The notes under the pieces are model-generated. The model saw only the letters and a list, made by a program, of their open reading frames with translations. It had not been told where the DNA came from and did not search any database. Positions 44,382 to 52,248 of a stretch of DNA of 64,000 nt are shown piece by piece. Within the stretch, counting starts at the first letter, position 1, and every line of letters begins with the position of its first letter. A program made the translations under genes and the position numbers. This stretch comes from Acutalibacter sp. 1XD8-36 (GTDB lineage: Bacteria; Bacillota; Clostridia; Oscillospirales; Acutalibacteraceae), in assembly GCF_009917525.1 (NCBI RefSeq), contig NZ_QZDU01000002.1, positions 434,001-498,000 of the forward strand, written 5' to 3'.

Positions 44382-45778
44382 TTATCATCATTCCTTTCTC
44401 CATCCATAGGCAGCTGGAACCAGAAGGTGCTGCCCTTCCCCAGCTCGCTTATGACCCCATAGCTGCCGCCGTGCAGGTCAAGCACGTTCTTCACTATTGA
44501 CAGCCCCAGCCCTGTGCCCACCTGGGCCCGCCTATGCTCCCGGTCCACCTTATAGTACCTGTCCCAAATGTCCTGGAGCTTATCGGCCGGAATGCCCTCG
44601 CCGGTATCCGTCACGGATATGCGCACGTTACCGTCCAGCACCTCCTGGGTGAGCGAGACGGTCTTGTCCTCCCCGGCATAGTTCACGGCGTTATTCACCA
44701 GGTTATACACCACCTGGGATATCTTCAGCTTGTCCGCCGTAATATATGCCTCTTCCTTCGGCTCAAAGGGGAACTTAAAATCCGCAAGCTTGTCATAGCG
44801 GGTGAGTATCTCCCTAATGCTCCCGGTGAGGTTAAAGCGCTCCTTCTGCAGCTCCAGCACCCCGGCCTCAAGCCTGGACAAATCCAGAAGGTCGTTTACA
44901 AGGTCGTTGAGCCTTCCTGCCTCGTCTATAATTATCTGCACGTTCTCAGGGGTGTTCTCCCCCGGCAGGTCCCGCATGACCTCGGCATAGCCTTTTATCA
45001 TGGTGAGTGGCGTGCGCAGGTCGTGGGAGACATTTGCCAGAAGCTCCCGCCTGAGGCCGTCGGTTTTTGACAGCTCGTCCGCGGCAAAGTTCAGGGTGTC
45101 CGCCAGGCCGCTCACCTCCCTGGAGCCCCTGCCCTCAAAGTGCACGGAATAGTCCCCGCCGCCCAACCGCTTCGCGGATTCGGTTATCTCCGTGATGGGC
45201 TTTGCTATACGCCGGGATATAACCACCGCAAGGGTTATGCCCAGCGGCAGCAGTATCAGCGTCAGGCACAAAAGCTGCACTGTAAGGGTCTCCACCGTAG
45301 AGGCCAGGGGGGTTATCTCCGTCTCGATAATCACAAGCCTGTGATTACCCGCCGGGGTACGGGCAGTCACGGCGTACAGCAATAGCCTCTCGCTGAATAT
45401 CCGGGTGTACTCCCCTCCAAGCAGGTTGACCTCCTCAAAAAGGGCGGCCCGCTCCATGCGGCTGAGCCCATAGGCCAGGCTCTCTGTGGTAAAGCCATAC
45501 TTATAGCCCACATACTCCCTGCCCAGCTCGTCGCTGACGAAAATGCTGGCCCCTGTACCGGCGCAGAGCTCATAGGCGGCGGACATCAGCTCGTCGCTGT
45601 CAAGCCTGCGCGCCACCTGCTCCGAGATTCGCTTGGCCTCTGTTGTCTTTATGGCCTGGTAAAAGGGCGTGAGCAGAAATATCTGGAACACCCACAGCAG
45701 CGCCACCGTCACCAGCGCGAATATGCCGAAGCCCACAGCCATCTGAAAACGCACCCCCGTGCGCCTTTTTGCTCTCAT
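44378..45778 (-). CDS. Sensor histidine kinase
   Basis: A 466-residue membrane histidine kinase. Two transmembrane helices (about 15-35 and 165-188) flank a 130-residue extracytoplasmic sensor. A HAMP region (190-240) follows. The phospho-accepting His is H252 in NVSHDLRTPLTM. N-box NLVNNAVNYA, G1 DTGEGI and G2 GTGLGLSIVK are intact. It overlaps the response-regulator gene by four bases and the S66 peptidase by four bases. The signal is unknown; linkage to an LD-carboxypeptidase-like enzyme hints at cell-wall status. Confidence 0.95.
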   Translation of the reverse strand: MRAKRRTGVRFQMAVGFGIFALVTVALLWVFQIFLLTPFYQAIKTTEAKRISEQVARRLDSDELMSAAYELCAGTGASIFVSDELGREYVGYKYGFTTESLAYGLSRMERAALFEEVNLLGGEYTRIFSERLLLYAVTARTPAGNHRLVIIETEITPLASTVETLTVQLLCLTLILLPLGITLAVVISRRIAKPITEITESAKRLGGGDYSVHFEGRGSREVSGLADTLNFAADELSKTDGLRRELLANVSHDLRTPLTMIKGYAEVMRDLPGENTPENVQIIIDEAGRLNDLVNDLLDLSRLEAGVLELQKERFNLTGSIREILTRYDKLADFKFPFEPKEEAYITADKLKISQVVYNLVNNAVNYAGEDKTVSLTQEVLDGNVRISVTDTGEGIPADKLQDIWDRYYKVDREHRRAQVGTGLGLSIVKNVLDLHGGSYGVISELGKGSTFWFQLPMDGERNDDK

Positions 45779-46461
45779 GGCTCCTGGGCCTCAAACCTGT
45801 ACCCCACGCCCCTGATGGTGACAATAAACCTGCTGTATGGCCCAAGCCTGCGCCGCAGGAGCTTTATATGGGTGTCCAAGGTGCGGTCGTCCCCATAGAA
45901 GTCATAGCCCCAGACATTTGTGAGCAGCTGCTCCCTGGTCAGCGCCAACCCCCGGTTTTTCATTAGGTAGGTGAGCAGGTCATACTCCTTGGGCGAGAGC
46001 TCCACCCGCTCGCCGTCCACCGCCACAGTTCTGGCCCCTAAATCCACCGTAAGCCCCTCAAAGCTCTCCGTCTGCCTGGGCTGGCTCACAGCGGGGCGCA
46101 CCCTGTTCATAATGGCATTCACCCTCATCATCAGCTCCTTGGGGGAGAACGGCTTCACAACATAGTCGTCCGCCCCCAGCTCAAAGCCGTGAATCTTGTC
46201 GTACTCCTCCCCCCGGGCCGAAAGCATAAGCACCGGCGCGGGGGAAATCTTCTTTATCTCGGCGGCGGCGGAAAATCCGTCCAGCTCCGGCATCATCACG
46301 TCCATAACTATTATGTCGAAGGCCCCCGGGTCCCGGCGGCAGAGCTCCACCGCCTGCATACCGTTTTCGGCCTCTGTGACCTTATGGCCCTCAAACTCCG
46401 CGTACTTGCGGATAAGTGTGCGTATTTTCTCCTCGTCGTCCACTACTAATATACGGTAGAT
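45775..46461 (-). CDS. OmpR-family response regulator with apparent AUC start
   Basis: A 228-residue regulator with receiver and winged-helix DNA-binding domains. The phosphorylated Asp is D54 in VMDVMMPELDG, and K103-equivalent is in VVKPFSPKEL. The DNA-binding domain carries TREQLLTNVWGYDFYGDDRT. Family members start MYRILVVDDE; here those codons are present, but the first is ATC (46459-46461), ten bases after GGAG, and no ATG/GTG/TTG lies in frame before the upstream stop. The in-frame GTG at 46441-46443 would remove the first beta-strand and has no ribosome-binding site. Confidence 0.88.
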   Translation of the reverse strand: MYRILVVDDEEKIRTLIRKYAEFEGHKVTEAENGMQAVELCRRDPGAFDIIVMDVMMPELDGFSAAAEIKKISPAPVLMLSARGEEYDKIHGFELGADDYVVKPFSPKELMMRVNAIMNRVRPAVSQPRQTESFEGLTVDLGARTVAVDGERVELSPKEYDLLTYLMKNRGLALTREQLLTNVWGYDFYGDDRTLDTHIKLLRRRLGPYSRFIVTIRGVGYRFEAQEP

Positions 46462-46468
46462 AGCGGTG

Positions 46469-47326
46469 TCACTCCTTTCCTGCCGTCTGCCTTTTTATTG
46501 TATATGAGCTTGTCCTGGGTGCAATCCCAACGCCGTTCCATATGCGTTCGCCCAGCTTCCCGTCCTCGGGCGTTTCCGTAATATACCCGCTCTCCATGCC
46601 TGAAATCCGCAGCTCCTGCCTGTCCATCTCCACACAGACGCTCAGGGCGTTTTTATAGCGGACTATGCTTTCGCACCACATATAGCTGGCTGAATTCACA
46701 AGATAATAGGGCACGCCCTCCGCTACCCGGAAGTCATCGCCATGGTCGTTGCCGTTCATACAGAGCAGCACGTCCCTGCCCCGGAACCTCTCCCGGACTC
46801 CGGCCTGCCCGCACACCCCGCGCCCCGGGAAATCATTTATCAGGCTGTGGTGTGAAAATATCACACAGCTTTTGCCGCAGTCCAGCTCCCCGCTCAGCCA
46901 GTCCAGTTCCTCCGGCGGGAGCACAGGGTAACGGACGGTGCTATCCCCGCGCTCCTTGTAGTTCCTGCCATAAAGCGGTATAAAATCCCCCTCCCTGTAT
47001 ATATAACAGGTGTTGAGTACAATAAACTTCACGCCGCCAAACTCAAATGAGTAATATGGCCTTTTGAGCCCCAGAAAATCCATCACCTCAGCTAACGTAT
47101 GCCTGTCAGTATCGTGGTTTCCAACCGTATGGTGCACCGGCACACCCACGCTCTCCAACTCCCTAAGTATCCAGCGGTTTTCCTCTACCGGCGGGCACAA
47201 ATCCCCCAGGGAGATTATGAAATCCGGCTTCTGCTCCCTGGCCCGGGCCGTCAGCTCTACTACGCGCCTGCCGTCGCTCTCCACCTCTCCGTGGTGCAGG
47301 TCGCTGAAGACGAAAAAGCGTATCAC
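46469..47326 (-). CDS. Calcineurin-like metallophosphoesterase
   Basis: A 285-residue dinuclear-metal phosphoesterase. The metal-binding motifs are FSDLHHGE, LGDLCPP, GNHDTDRHT, SHHSL and NGNDHGDD. I start at GTG 47324-47326, which overlaps the purC TGA in a GTGA junction; an earlier GTG at 47353 would add nine residues. No signal peptide is seen. It runs between purC and the response regulator, so it belongs to their operon. The substrate is unknown. Confidence 0.85.
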   Translation of the reverse strand: MIRFFVFSDLHHGEVESDGRRVVELTARAREQKPDFIISLGDLCPPVEENRWILRELESVGVPVHHTVGNHDTDRHTLAEVMDFLGLKRPYYSFEFGGVKFIVLNTCYIYREGDFIPLYGRNYKERGDSTVRYPVLPPEELDWLSGELDCGKSCVIFSHHSLINDFPGRGVCGQAGVRERFRGRDVLLCMNGNDHGDDFRVAEGVPYYLVNSASYMWCESIVRYKNALSVCVEMDRQELRISGMESGYITETPEDGKLGERIWNGVGIAPRTSSYTIKRQTAGKE

Positions 47327-48171
47327 TGTTTGCCTACCAGCCGCTCCCTGCACTCCAGATACTTCTCCCGGGTCCTTCTGACTACCTCCTCGGGCAGCTC
47401 CGGGGGCGGGGTCTTGCCGTCGAGCCCGTTCTCAGTCAGCCAGTCCCTGACGTACTGCTTGTCAAAGCTCTCGGGTGAAGTACCGGTTTTATAGGCATCC
47501 CTGCTCCAGAACCGGCTGCTGTCCGGGGTCAGGACCTCGTCGCCAACTACCAGCTCGCCGTTCTCGTCCAGGCCAAACTCGAACTTGGTGTCGGCAATTA
47601 TTATACCCCGCTCATAGGCGTAGTCATATGCCCGCTTATAGAGGGCCATTGCCGTGTCACAGACCTTTTTTGCCATGTCATGGCCCAGCTTCTCCTCCAT
47701 ATACTCGAAGGACACGTTCACGTCATGGCCCTCCTCAGCCTTAATGGAGGGGGTGAGGATGGGCTCGGGAAGCTTCTCCGCCTGCTGCATACCCTCCGGG
47801 AACTTCGTGCCGCAGAAGCCGCCGGTCTTCTGGTACTCCTTCCACATGGAGCCGAAGAGATATCCCCTGACAATAAACTCAAATGGGAGCATTTTAAGCT
47901 TCTTTACAAGTATCGTGCGCCCCTCAAACTCCGGGCCCTGCAGCTCCTCAGGCATATCCTTAAGGTCCTCAGAGACCATATGATTTTTCACGATATCCTT
48001 TGTGTAACCAAACCAGAACGAAGACAGGGAATTGAGCACCCTGCCCTTATCTGTGATAGGCGTGGGGAGTATCACGTCGAAGGCAGAAATACGGTCCGTG
48101 GTGACAATGGCAAGCCTGTCCTCTGAAACCTCATAGACCTCGCGTACCTTGCCGCTGATGATTTTTTTCAT
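47323..48171 (-). CDS. purC: SAICAR synthase (phosphoribosylaminoimidazole-succinocarboxamide synthase)
   Basis: PurC joins CAIR and aspartate with ATP in purine synthesis. The 282-residue protein is of the larger bacterial type. GKVREVYEV (7-15), TDRISAFDVILPT, FEFIVRGYLFGSMWKEYQ and IIIADTKFEFG are the ATP and substrate site motifs. The other pur genes are not adjacent. Instead it heads a run of overlapping genes: phosphoesterase, two-component system and S66 peptidase. Confidence 0.96.
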   Translation of the reverse strand: MKKIISGKVREVYEVSEDRLAIVTTDRISAFDVILPTPITDKGRVLNSLSSFWFGYTKDIVKNHMVSEDLKDMPEELQGPEFEGRTILVKKLKMLPFEFIVRGYLFGSMWKEYQKTGGFCGTKFPEGMQQAEKLPEPILTPSIKAEEGHDVNVSFEYMEEKLGHDMAKKVCDTAMALYKRAYDYAYERGIIIADTKFEFGLDENGELVVGDEVLTPDSSRFWSRDAYKTGTSPESFDKQYVRDWLTENGLDGKTPPPELPEEVVRRTREKYLECRERLVGKQ

Positions 48172-48199
48172 TTTGCAACCGTCCTTTCAGTTTTTTACC

Positions 48200-48228
48200 A
48201 GTATAGCGCAAATCCGCAAGATTTTCAA
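48200..48228 (-). promoter_or_regulatory. SigA-type promoter of the purC operon
   Basis: Minus-strand TTGAAA (48223-48228), 17 bases, TATACT (48200-48205). It lies about 30 bases before the purC ATG. No PurR-box-like sequence was recognised. Confidence 0.7.
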
Positions 48229-48248
48229 GTACCTCCGGCCAACGGCGG

Positions 48249-48965
48249 CTAGTGCCCGGAGGGCTTGCGGTCCAGCATATCACGCTCGGCCCCCAGGTCC
48301 GCCCGGATGAGCTTTACCAGTACAAAGCCCATTGGCAAAAGTATGGCCCATACCGCCCTCTCCTCCAAAAGCGGGCATAAGAAGGTCAGCACAGCTGCGC
48401 CGAAAAAGAAAGCAGATACCATCCCGGCGTGGATAAGCCCCCGGCGCATAGCCACGCCGTCCTTTTTGCCCACCGCCTTTGCCAAACCTACTCCAATCTG
48501 CCGGATATGGTTCGTGCAGAAGGTTGTCGCCATGGGAATACCCTCCGCCTGGCGGAAGGTGTTGTACTGCATTGACGCAATAAAATTGACAATGACCTGC
48601 ACTACCTGATGGGGCACTGACAAGGGGATAAAGCCTATAATAAGCAGGACCACAGTTTCAAAAATAATCAGGCAGGTATCAAAGCGCAGAAAGCCCAGCT
48701 TCCTCACCGGCGACGGCAGTATCTCCGACACAAAGGCGCCCAGAAGGTACGCCGATATAGGTATCAAAAAATAGAGTCCGCCCAGCCAGTCGCCCTTCCC
48801 GAAGCTTATTGCCATAACCACCACATTGGCTGTCTGGGCGTTACAGAACACGCCCCCGCGCAGGACATATGTATAGGTGCCCATCATACCGGCGCTTGCC
48901 ATAAGCAGGGCGTAAATCGTTTTCTGCTCACAAACAAGATAGTCCTTTTTTAAATCAGCTTTCAT
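48249..48965 (-). CDS. YoaK-family (DUF1275) membrane protein
   Basis: A 238-residue protein with about six membrane helices. Family features include TYVLRGGVFCNAQTANVVVMA (30-50) and the RQAEGIPMATTFCTNHIRQIG segment, cut here to its core around 138-158. DUF1275 proteins are widespread and uncharacterised, with suggested transport roles. It has its own promoter upstream and reads away from the small gene at 49170. Confidence 0.88.
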   Translation of the reverse strand: MKADLKKDYLVCEQKTIYALLMASAGMMGTYTYVLRGGVFCNAQTANVVVMAISFGKGDWLGGLYFLIPISAYLLGAFVSEILPSPVRKLGFLRFDTCLIIFETVVLLIIGFIPLSVPHQVVQVIVNFIASMQYNTFRQAEGIPMATTFCTNHIRQIGVGLAKAVGKKDGVAMRRGLIHAGMVSAFFFGAAVLTFLCPLLEERAVWAILLPMGFVLVKLIRADLGAERDMLDRKPSGH

Positions 48966-49014
48966 AATAAGTAAACACTCCCTACGGTCTAGTTTTTACA
49001 GGATTTACAGGATA

Positions 49015-49043
49015 AGTATAAAATGTTTACGCCAAAATTGCAA
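49015..49043 (-). promoter_or_regulatory. SigA-type promoter of the YoaK-family gene
   Basis: Minus-strand TTGCAA (49038-49043), 17 bases, TATACT (49015-49020). A direct repeat CTGTAAA follows the -10 on the minus strand. Confidence 0.65.
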
Positions 49044-49109
49044 GACAGGGCTGCAAAGCCGTAAATTTTCACTTTTTTACATTTATTTTGCTTTATTTCT
49101 CTTTCCCTA

Positions 49110-49138
49110 TTGAAAAACGGCAAAAGATAATGTAAAAT
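49110..49138 (+). promoter_or_regulatory. SigA-type promoter of the 83-residue ORF
   Basis: TTGAAA (49110-49115), 17 bases, TAAAAT (49133-49138), 31 bases before the ATG at 49170. Confidence 0.65.
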
Positions 49139-49169
49139 AAATTTACCGACATCTAGGGAGTGAAGCCTT

Positions 49170-49421
49170 ATGCCTATCAAAGCCATACCTGTTTATTTCA
49201 AAGAAAGCCAAAGCGAGCCCGTAAATTTCTGCCGCAAAATCCACCTGGATAACGGCGTCACCCTGCTTTTCGACAACCTCCGGGGCATAGCTGAGGGCAG
49301 CGACGGAAAGACCTACCACCCGGTCTGCCGCGAGCTGCCTGGACCTGAGGGGGATATCGAGGTCCTGGGCTGGAGCACCGAAGCTGATGGCGAGACCTTT
49401 TTGCGTGCAGAAACCACCTGA
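49170..49421 (+). CDS. Small hypothetical protein, 83 residues
   Basis: An orphan small protein with promoter, GGGAG ribosome-binding site and a perfect terminator, so it is probably expressed. It has no signal peptide or membrane segment and one interesting repeat-free beta-rich sequence (KAIPVYFKESQ at the start, then GVTLLFDNLRGIAEGSDGKT). Two cysteines (C21 and C53) are present. No family is recognised, and nothing in the neighbourhood suggests a function. Confidence 0.65.
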   Translation: MPIKAIPVYFKESQSEPVNFCRKIHLDNGVTLLFDNLRGIAEGSDGKTYHPVCRELPGPEGDIEVLGWSTEADGETFLRAETT

Positions 49422-49496
49422 GCCCGCCCCGATTCACCAGTCCGGCATAATGGGAAACTGCTGTCCACAGCCGTACTACCTGCAATTCTTTCGGGA

Positions 49497-49530
49497 AAAC
49501 CGCCGCCAGAGTAAACTCTGGCGGCGGTTT
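49497..49530 (+). terminator. Perfect 16-bp hairpin terminator
   Basis: AAACCGCCGCCAGAGT (49497-49512) and ACTCTGGCGGCGGTTT (49515-49530) are exactly complementary. TTTGGCTTATTTG follows. It terminates the 49170 gene and could also stop transcripts from the opposite strand. Confidence 0.85.
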
Positions 49531-49607
49531 GGCTTATTTGTTGATTGGCGAGGGTTGGGTATAGGGTGGTACTGAAAATTTTTGCTTGTAAATTATTGGC
49601 ATGTATA

Positions 49608-49674
49608 AAATTTGCGCACCCACTTTGTTGGGTGCGCAAATTTGTTGTCCACAAGAGTTGGCGGGGCCAACTCT
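49608..49674 (-). terminator. Two hairpins downstream of tRNA-Leu
   Basis: Reading from the tRNA, the first stem is AGAGTTGG/CCAACTCT (49654-49674). The second is a perfect 15-bp stem, AAATTTGCGCACCCA (49608-49622) with TGGGTGCGCAAATTT (49629-49643), then TTATAC. The second likely ends the tRNA transcript; the first could be a processing or partial terminator. Confidence 0.7.
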
Positions 49675-49683
49675 CACGCTGGA

Positions 49684-49766
49684 TGGTGCGGGCGACAGGA
49701 CTCGAACCTGCACAGTCTCCCACCAGAACCTAAATCTGGCGCGTCTGCCAATTCCGCCACGCCCGC
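49684..49766 (-). tRNA. tRNA-Leu (anticodon UAG)
   Basis: The minus strand folds as a class II tRNA with acceptor arm GCGGGCG (49760-49766) pairing with CGCCCGC (49688-49694), discriminator A and an encoded CCA (49684-49686). The anticodon arm reads CCAGA-TTTAGGT-TCTGG, giving UAG, so it decodes CUA/CUG leucine codons. A long variable arm and GGTTCGAGTCC T-loop are present. Confidence 0.95.
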
Positions 49767-49777
49767 ACGACTATTTT

Positions 49778-49806
49778 ATTATACCTCCTTTTCTCAAAAA
49801 GCGCAA
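49778..49806 (-). promoter_or_regulatory. Promoter of tRNA-Leu
   Basis: Minus-strand TTGCGC (49801-49806), 17 bases, TATAAT (49778-49783), 12 bases before the tRNA. Confidence 0.75.
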
Positions 49807-49882
49807 GGGGAAATTTCAGTCTAGCCCTTGCTTTTTTTTTCAAAATATCGTATCCTTATCCTTGCGGCCGGGCTTTGGCCGC

Positions 49883-49920
49883 GGTCAGTCGTGAAATCCT
49901 GACCTTAAACAAAACTAAGG
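49883..49920 (+). promoter_or_regulatory. preQ1 class I riboswitch
   Basis: Stem P1 is GGTCAG (49883-49888) with CTGACC (49899-49904). The loop TCGTGAAATC starts with the UCG(U/C) that holds the ligand-pairing cytosine. The A-rich tail TTAAACAAAACTAAGG (49905-49920) matches the class I tail that folds back on the loop as a pseudoknot. It lies 63 bases before queT, a predicted queuosine-precursor transporter, which is the expected target. The expression platform probably includes AAGGGGC and GCCTTTT downstream. Confidence 0.8.
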
Positions 49921-49982
49921 GGCCGGGGCCCACAGAGCCTTTTATGAAGGGGCGCCGGAACCGAAAATTTGGAGGAATGTTA

Positions 49983-50525
49983 ATGTCAAGCTCAAGGAAA
50001 GTTCGTTATATCGCTGTAAGCGCGGTCATCGCGGCTATGTACGCCGGGCTTACATATCTTGCGGCAGCCATGAATCTGGCCTACGGGCCGGTACAGTTCA
50101 GGTTCTCCGAGGCGCTTACAGTGCTGCCGGTGTTTACCCCTGCCGCTGTACCGGGCCTCATGCTGGGATGCCTTATCGCCAACCTCACAAGCCCCTTTGG
50201 GATAGTGGACTGGGTGTTCGGCACGCTCGCCTCCTTTGTGGCGGCAGTGGGTACCCTATCCCTCTCCAGGGTGCGCTATAAAGGGATTGCCTGGCTGGCT
50301 CCCCTGCCGCCGGTTATCGCAAACGCCGTGATAGTCGGATTTGAGCTCTGCTGCTTCTCTGAGGCCGGGGTGTTCAGCTGGGGCAACGCTTCACTGGCAG
50401 GCTTCCTGGCCGGGGCGGTCTCGGTTGGCATTGGCGAGCTGGTGGTCTGCTATGCTCTCGGGGTGCCTTTGATGATAGCCATTGAAAAGACAGGCCTTAA
50501 CAGGCTTATGGCCAGCGCCGGATAA
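49983..50525 (+). CDS. queT: QueT-family queuosine-precursor ECF transporter S component
   Basis: A 180-residue membrane protein with about six helices. It is the substrate-binding S component of an energy-coupling-factor transporter. The GPVQFRFSEALTVLPVFTP region (38-56) and GCLIANLTSPFGIVDWVFG (67-85) are QueT-family signatures. The ATG at 49983 is seven bases after GGAGG. The preQ1 riboswitch directly upstream supports queuosine-precursor uptake. The ECF ATPases and T component are not nearby, so a shared module is likely. Confidence 0.92.
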   Translation: MSSSRKVRYIAVSAVIAAMYAGLTYLAAAMNLAYGPVQFRFSEALTVLPVFTPAAVPGLMLGCLIANLTSPFGIVDWVFGTLASFVAAVGTLSLSRVRYKGIAWLAPLPPVIANAVIVGFELCCFSEAGVFSWGNASLAGFLAGAVSVGIGELVVCYALGVPLMIAIEKTGLNRLMASAG

Positions 50526-50561
50526 ATTATTTGATTTTGCTTTGAAAGGCGGGCGGGTGAA

Positions 50562-51944
50562 TTGACATATTTTACAAGGCGGACGCTTAATACGGTAAAA
50601 AAGAGCGCGGCCCCTGTGAGGGTGATAGTGGTGAGCTTTGTGCTGCTGATAACCGCCGGGACCCTGCTCCTGACACTGCCGGTGTCCTCGGCCGGCGGCA
50701 CCTTTACCAGCCCTCTGGACGCCCTGTTCACCGCGACTTCAGCCACCTGCGTGACCGGCCTCTCGGTTGTGGACACCACCGGATACTGGTCCCCCTTCGG
50801 GCAGGCGGTGGTCCTGCTGCTTATACAGCTGGGGGGCCTTGGCCTCTCGACCTTTGCCACGGCCTTTTCGCTTCTTGTGCACAGGCGGCTGGGCCTTCGT
50901 GAAATGCTTCTCACCGGCGAGGCCTCTGGCAGCGACATGCCGGACGCCGCCTCGCTTTTAAAGCTCATGCTGTTTTTCACCTTCGCCTGTGAGCTCTTAG
51001 GTGCAGGCCTTCTGATGCTGCGCTTCGTGCCAGAGTACGGCATAGGCGGGATATGGCCCTCTGTATTTGTGTCGGTCTCCGCATACTGTAACGCCGGTTT
51101 TGACATACTGGGCTTTGTGCCCGGAAACTCCAGCCTCACGGCCTTTACCGGCGACCCTTTAGTTTGCCTGACAATAGACGCGCTCATAGTTACCGGCGGG
51201 CTTGGGTTTGTGGTGGTGCGGGACATATACCAATGTAAGCTTGTCTCTCCCCTAAAGCACCAGGGCCGCAAGCGGCTGAATTTCCACTCCCAAGTATGCC
51301 TGCGGGCAACCTGTGCCCTTTTAATAGCTGGCACGCTGGGCTTCCTGCTGATGGAGTCCGGCGGGACCATGGCTGGCCTGAGCTTCCCGGCAAAGGTAAA
51401 TACGGCGCTGTTTCAGTCTGTAAACACCAGGACGGCAGGCTTTGCCTCTGTGGACATCGGCGCCCAGGGCAGCTTCACAAAGGTGCTCTCCATAGCGCTG
51501 ATGTTCATAGGCGGCTGTCCTGGCTCCACGGCAGGCGGCATGAAGACCACCACCCTTGTGGTGCTGCTGGTGACGGTAATCTCTACCCTTCGTGGCAGGA
51601 GCGAGGCCGTTGTCCTCAGGCACAGATTTGCCCCCGGGGTTGTATACAAGTCCTTAACCGTGATTCTCCTGGGGCTTGGCGTGGTGTTTGCGGACGCCTG
51701 CGCCTTTACGCTTTTGAACCCGCAGATACGGTTCATTGACCTTTTGTATGAGGCGGCCTCTGCCTTTGGTACGGCGGGCCTTAGCGCGGGGGTGACAGGT
51801 AAGCTTGAGCCCCTGTCCCGAATCATCCTATGCCTTACCATGTTCATCGGAAGGGTGGGCCCGGTGTCCTTCGGCCTGTCTATAATGATGAAGTCCAAAA
51901 GCGCACCGAGCATTTTGCCCGAGGGCCGGATGCTTATCGGATAA
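50562..51944 (+). CDS. ktrB: KtrB/TrkH-type potassium (or sodium-coupled K+) uptake channel subunit
   Basis: A 460-residue membrane protein with four pore-loop repeats. Selectivity-filter motifs are ATCVTGLS, YCNAGFD, NTRTAGF and FGTAGLS, each with the key Gly. The start is TTG (50562-50564) with GGGTG close upstream. The regulatory NAD-binding KtrA/TrkA partner is not in the window. A strong terminator follows at 51988. Confidence 0.93.
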   Translation: MTYFTRRTLNTVKKSAAPVRVIVVSFVLLITAGTLLLTLPVSSAGGTFTSPLDALFTATSATCVTGLSVVDTTGYWSPFGQAVVLLLIQLGGLGLSTFATAFSLLVHRRLGLREMLLTGEASGSDMPDAASLLKLMLFFTFACELLGAGLLMLRFVPEYGIGGIWPSVFVSVSAYCNAGFDILGFVPGNSSLTAFTGDPLVCLTIDALIVTGGLGFVVVRDIYQCKLVSPLKHQGRKRLNFHSQVCLRATCALLIAGTLGFLLMESGGTMAGLSFPAKVNTALFQSVNTRTAGFASVDIGAQGSFTKVLSIALMFIGGCPGSTAGGMKTTTLVVLLVTVISTLRGRSEAVVLRHRFAPGVVYKSLTVILLGLGVVFADACAFTLLNPQIRFIDLLYEAASAFGTAGLSAGVTGKLEPLSRIILCLTMFIGRVGPVSFGLSIMMKSKSAPSILPEGRMLIG

Positions 51945-51981
51945 AGCTGTGAAAGATAATAAGCCCAGTTTAAGTCAATAG

Positions 51982-52020
51982 AAAAAACACCGTGCGAAAG
52001 CCCCGCACGGTGCTTTTTTT
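51982..52020 (+). terminator. Intrinsic terminator after ktrB
   Basis: CACCGTGCG (51988-51996) and CGCACGGTG (52004-52012) form a 9-bp stem flanked by an A-run and a T-run. It works in both directions and also serves the convergent XRE gene. Confidence 0.88.
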
Positions 52021-52028
52021 ATTATACT

Positions 52029-52244
52029 TTATTCCCCGCCCTCAACATATTCCAGTATGTCCCCCGGCTGGCAGTGAAGGGCCTCGCAGATAGCCGCCAG
52101 GGTGGAGAAGCGTATGGCGCTGACGTGGTTGTTCTTGAGCTTTGAGAGGTTCACGTAGGTAATGCCCACTTGAGCGGCAAGGTCATTAAGGGATATCTTT
52201 TTCTCCACCATCAGGCGGTCCAGGCGCAGTATTATCTGTCCCAT
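52029..52244 (-). CDS. Small XRE/Cro-type DNA-binding regulator
   Basis: A 71-residue helix-turn-helix protein (MGQIILRLDRLMVEKK, then SLNDLAAQVGITYVNLSKLK). It is of the YozG/HTH_26 type. The start at 52244 lies four bases after the stop of the DUF2975 gene. This pair is a common arrangement, in which the regulator probably controls expression of its membrane partner. The frame extends to 52286 inside the upstream gene and is rejected. Confidence 0.88.
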   Translation of the reverse strand: MGQIILRLDRLMVEKKISLNDLAAQVGITYVNLSKLKNNHVSAIRFSTLAAICEALHCQPGDILEYVEGGE

Positions 52245-52248
52245 AGGC

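Noticed and set aside
50450-51370. 306-codon minus-strand frame inside ktrB
   Set aside because: Antisense to a well-supported potassium channel gene; the translation is Ser/Pro/Arg-rich with no domain.
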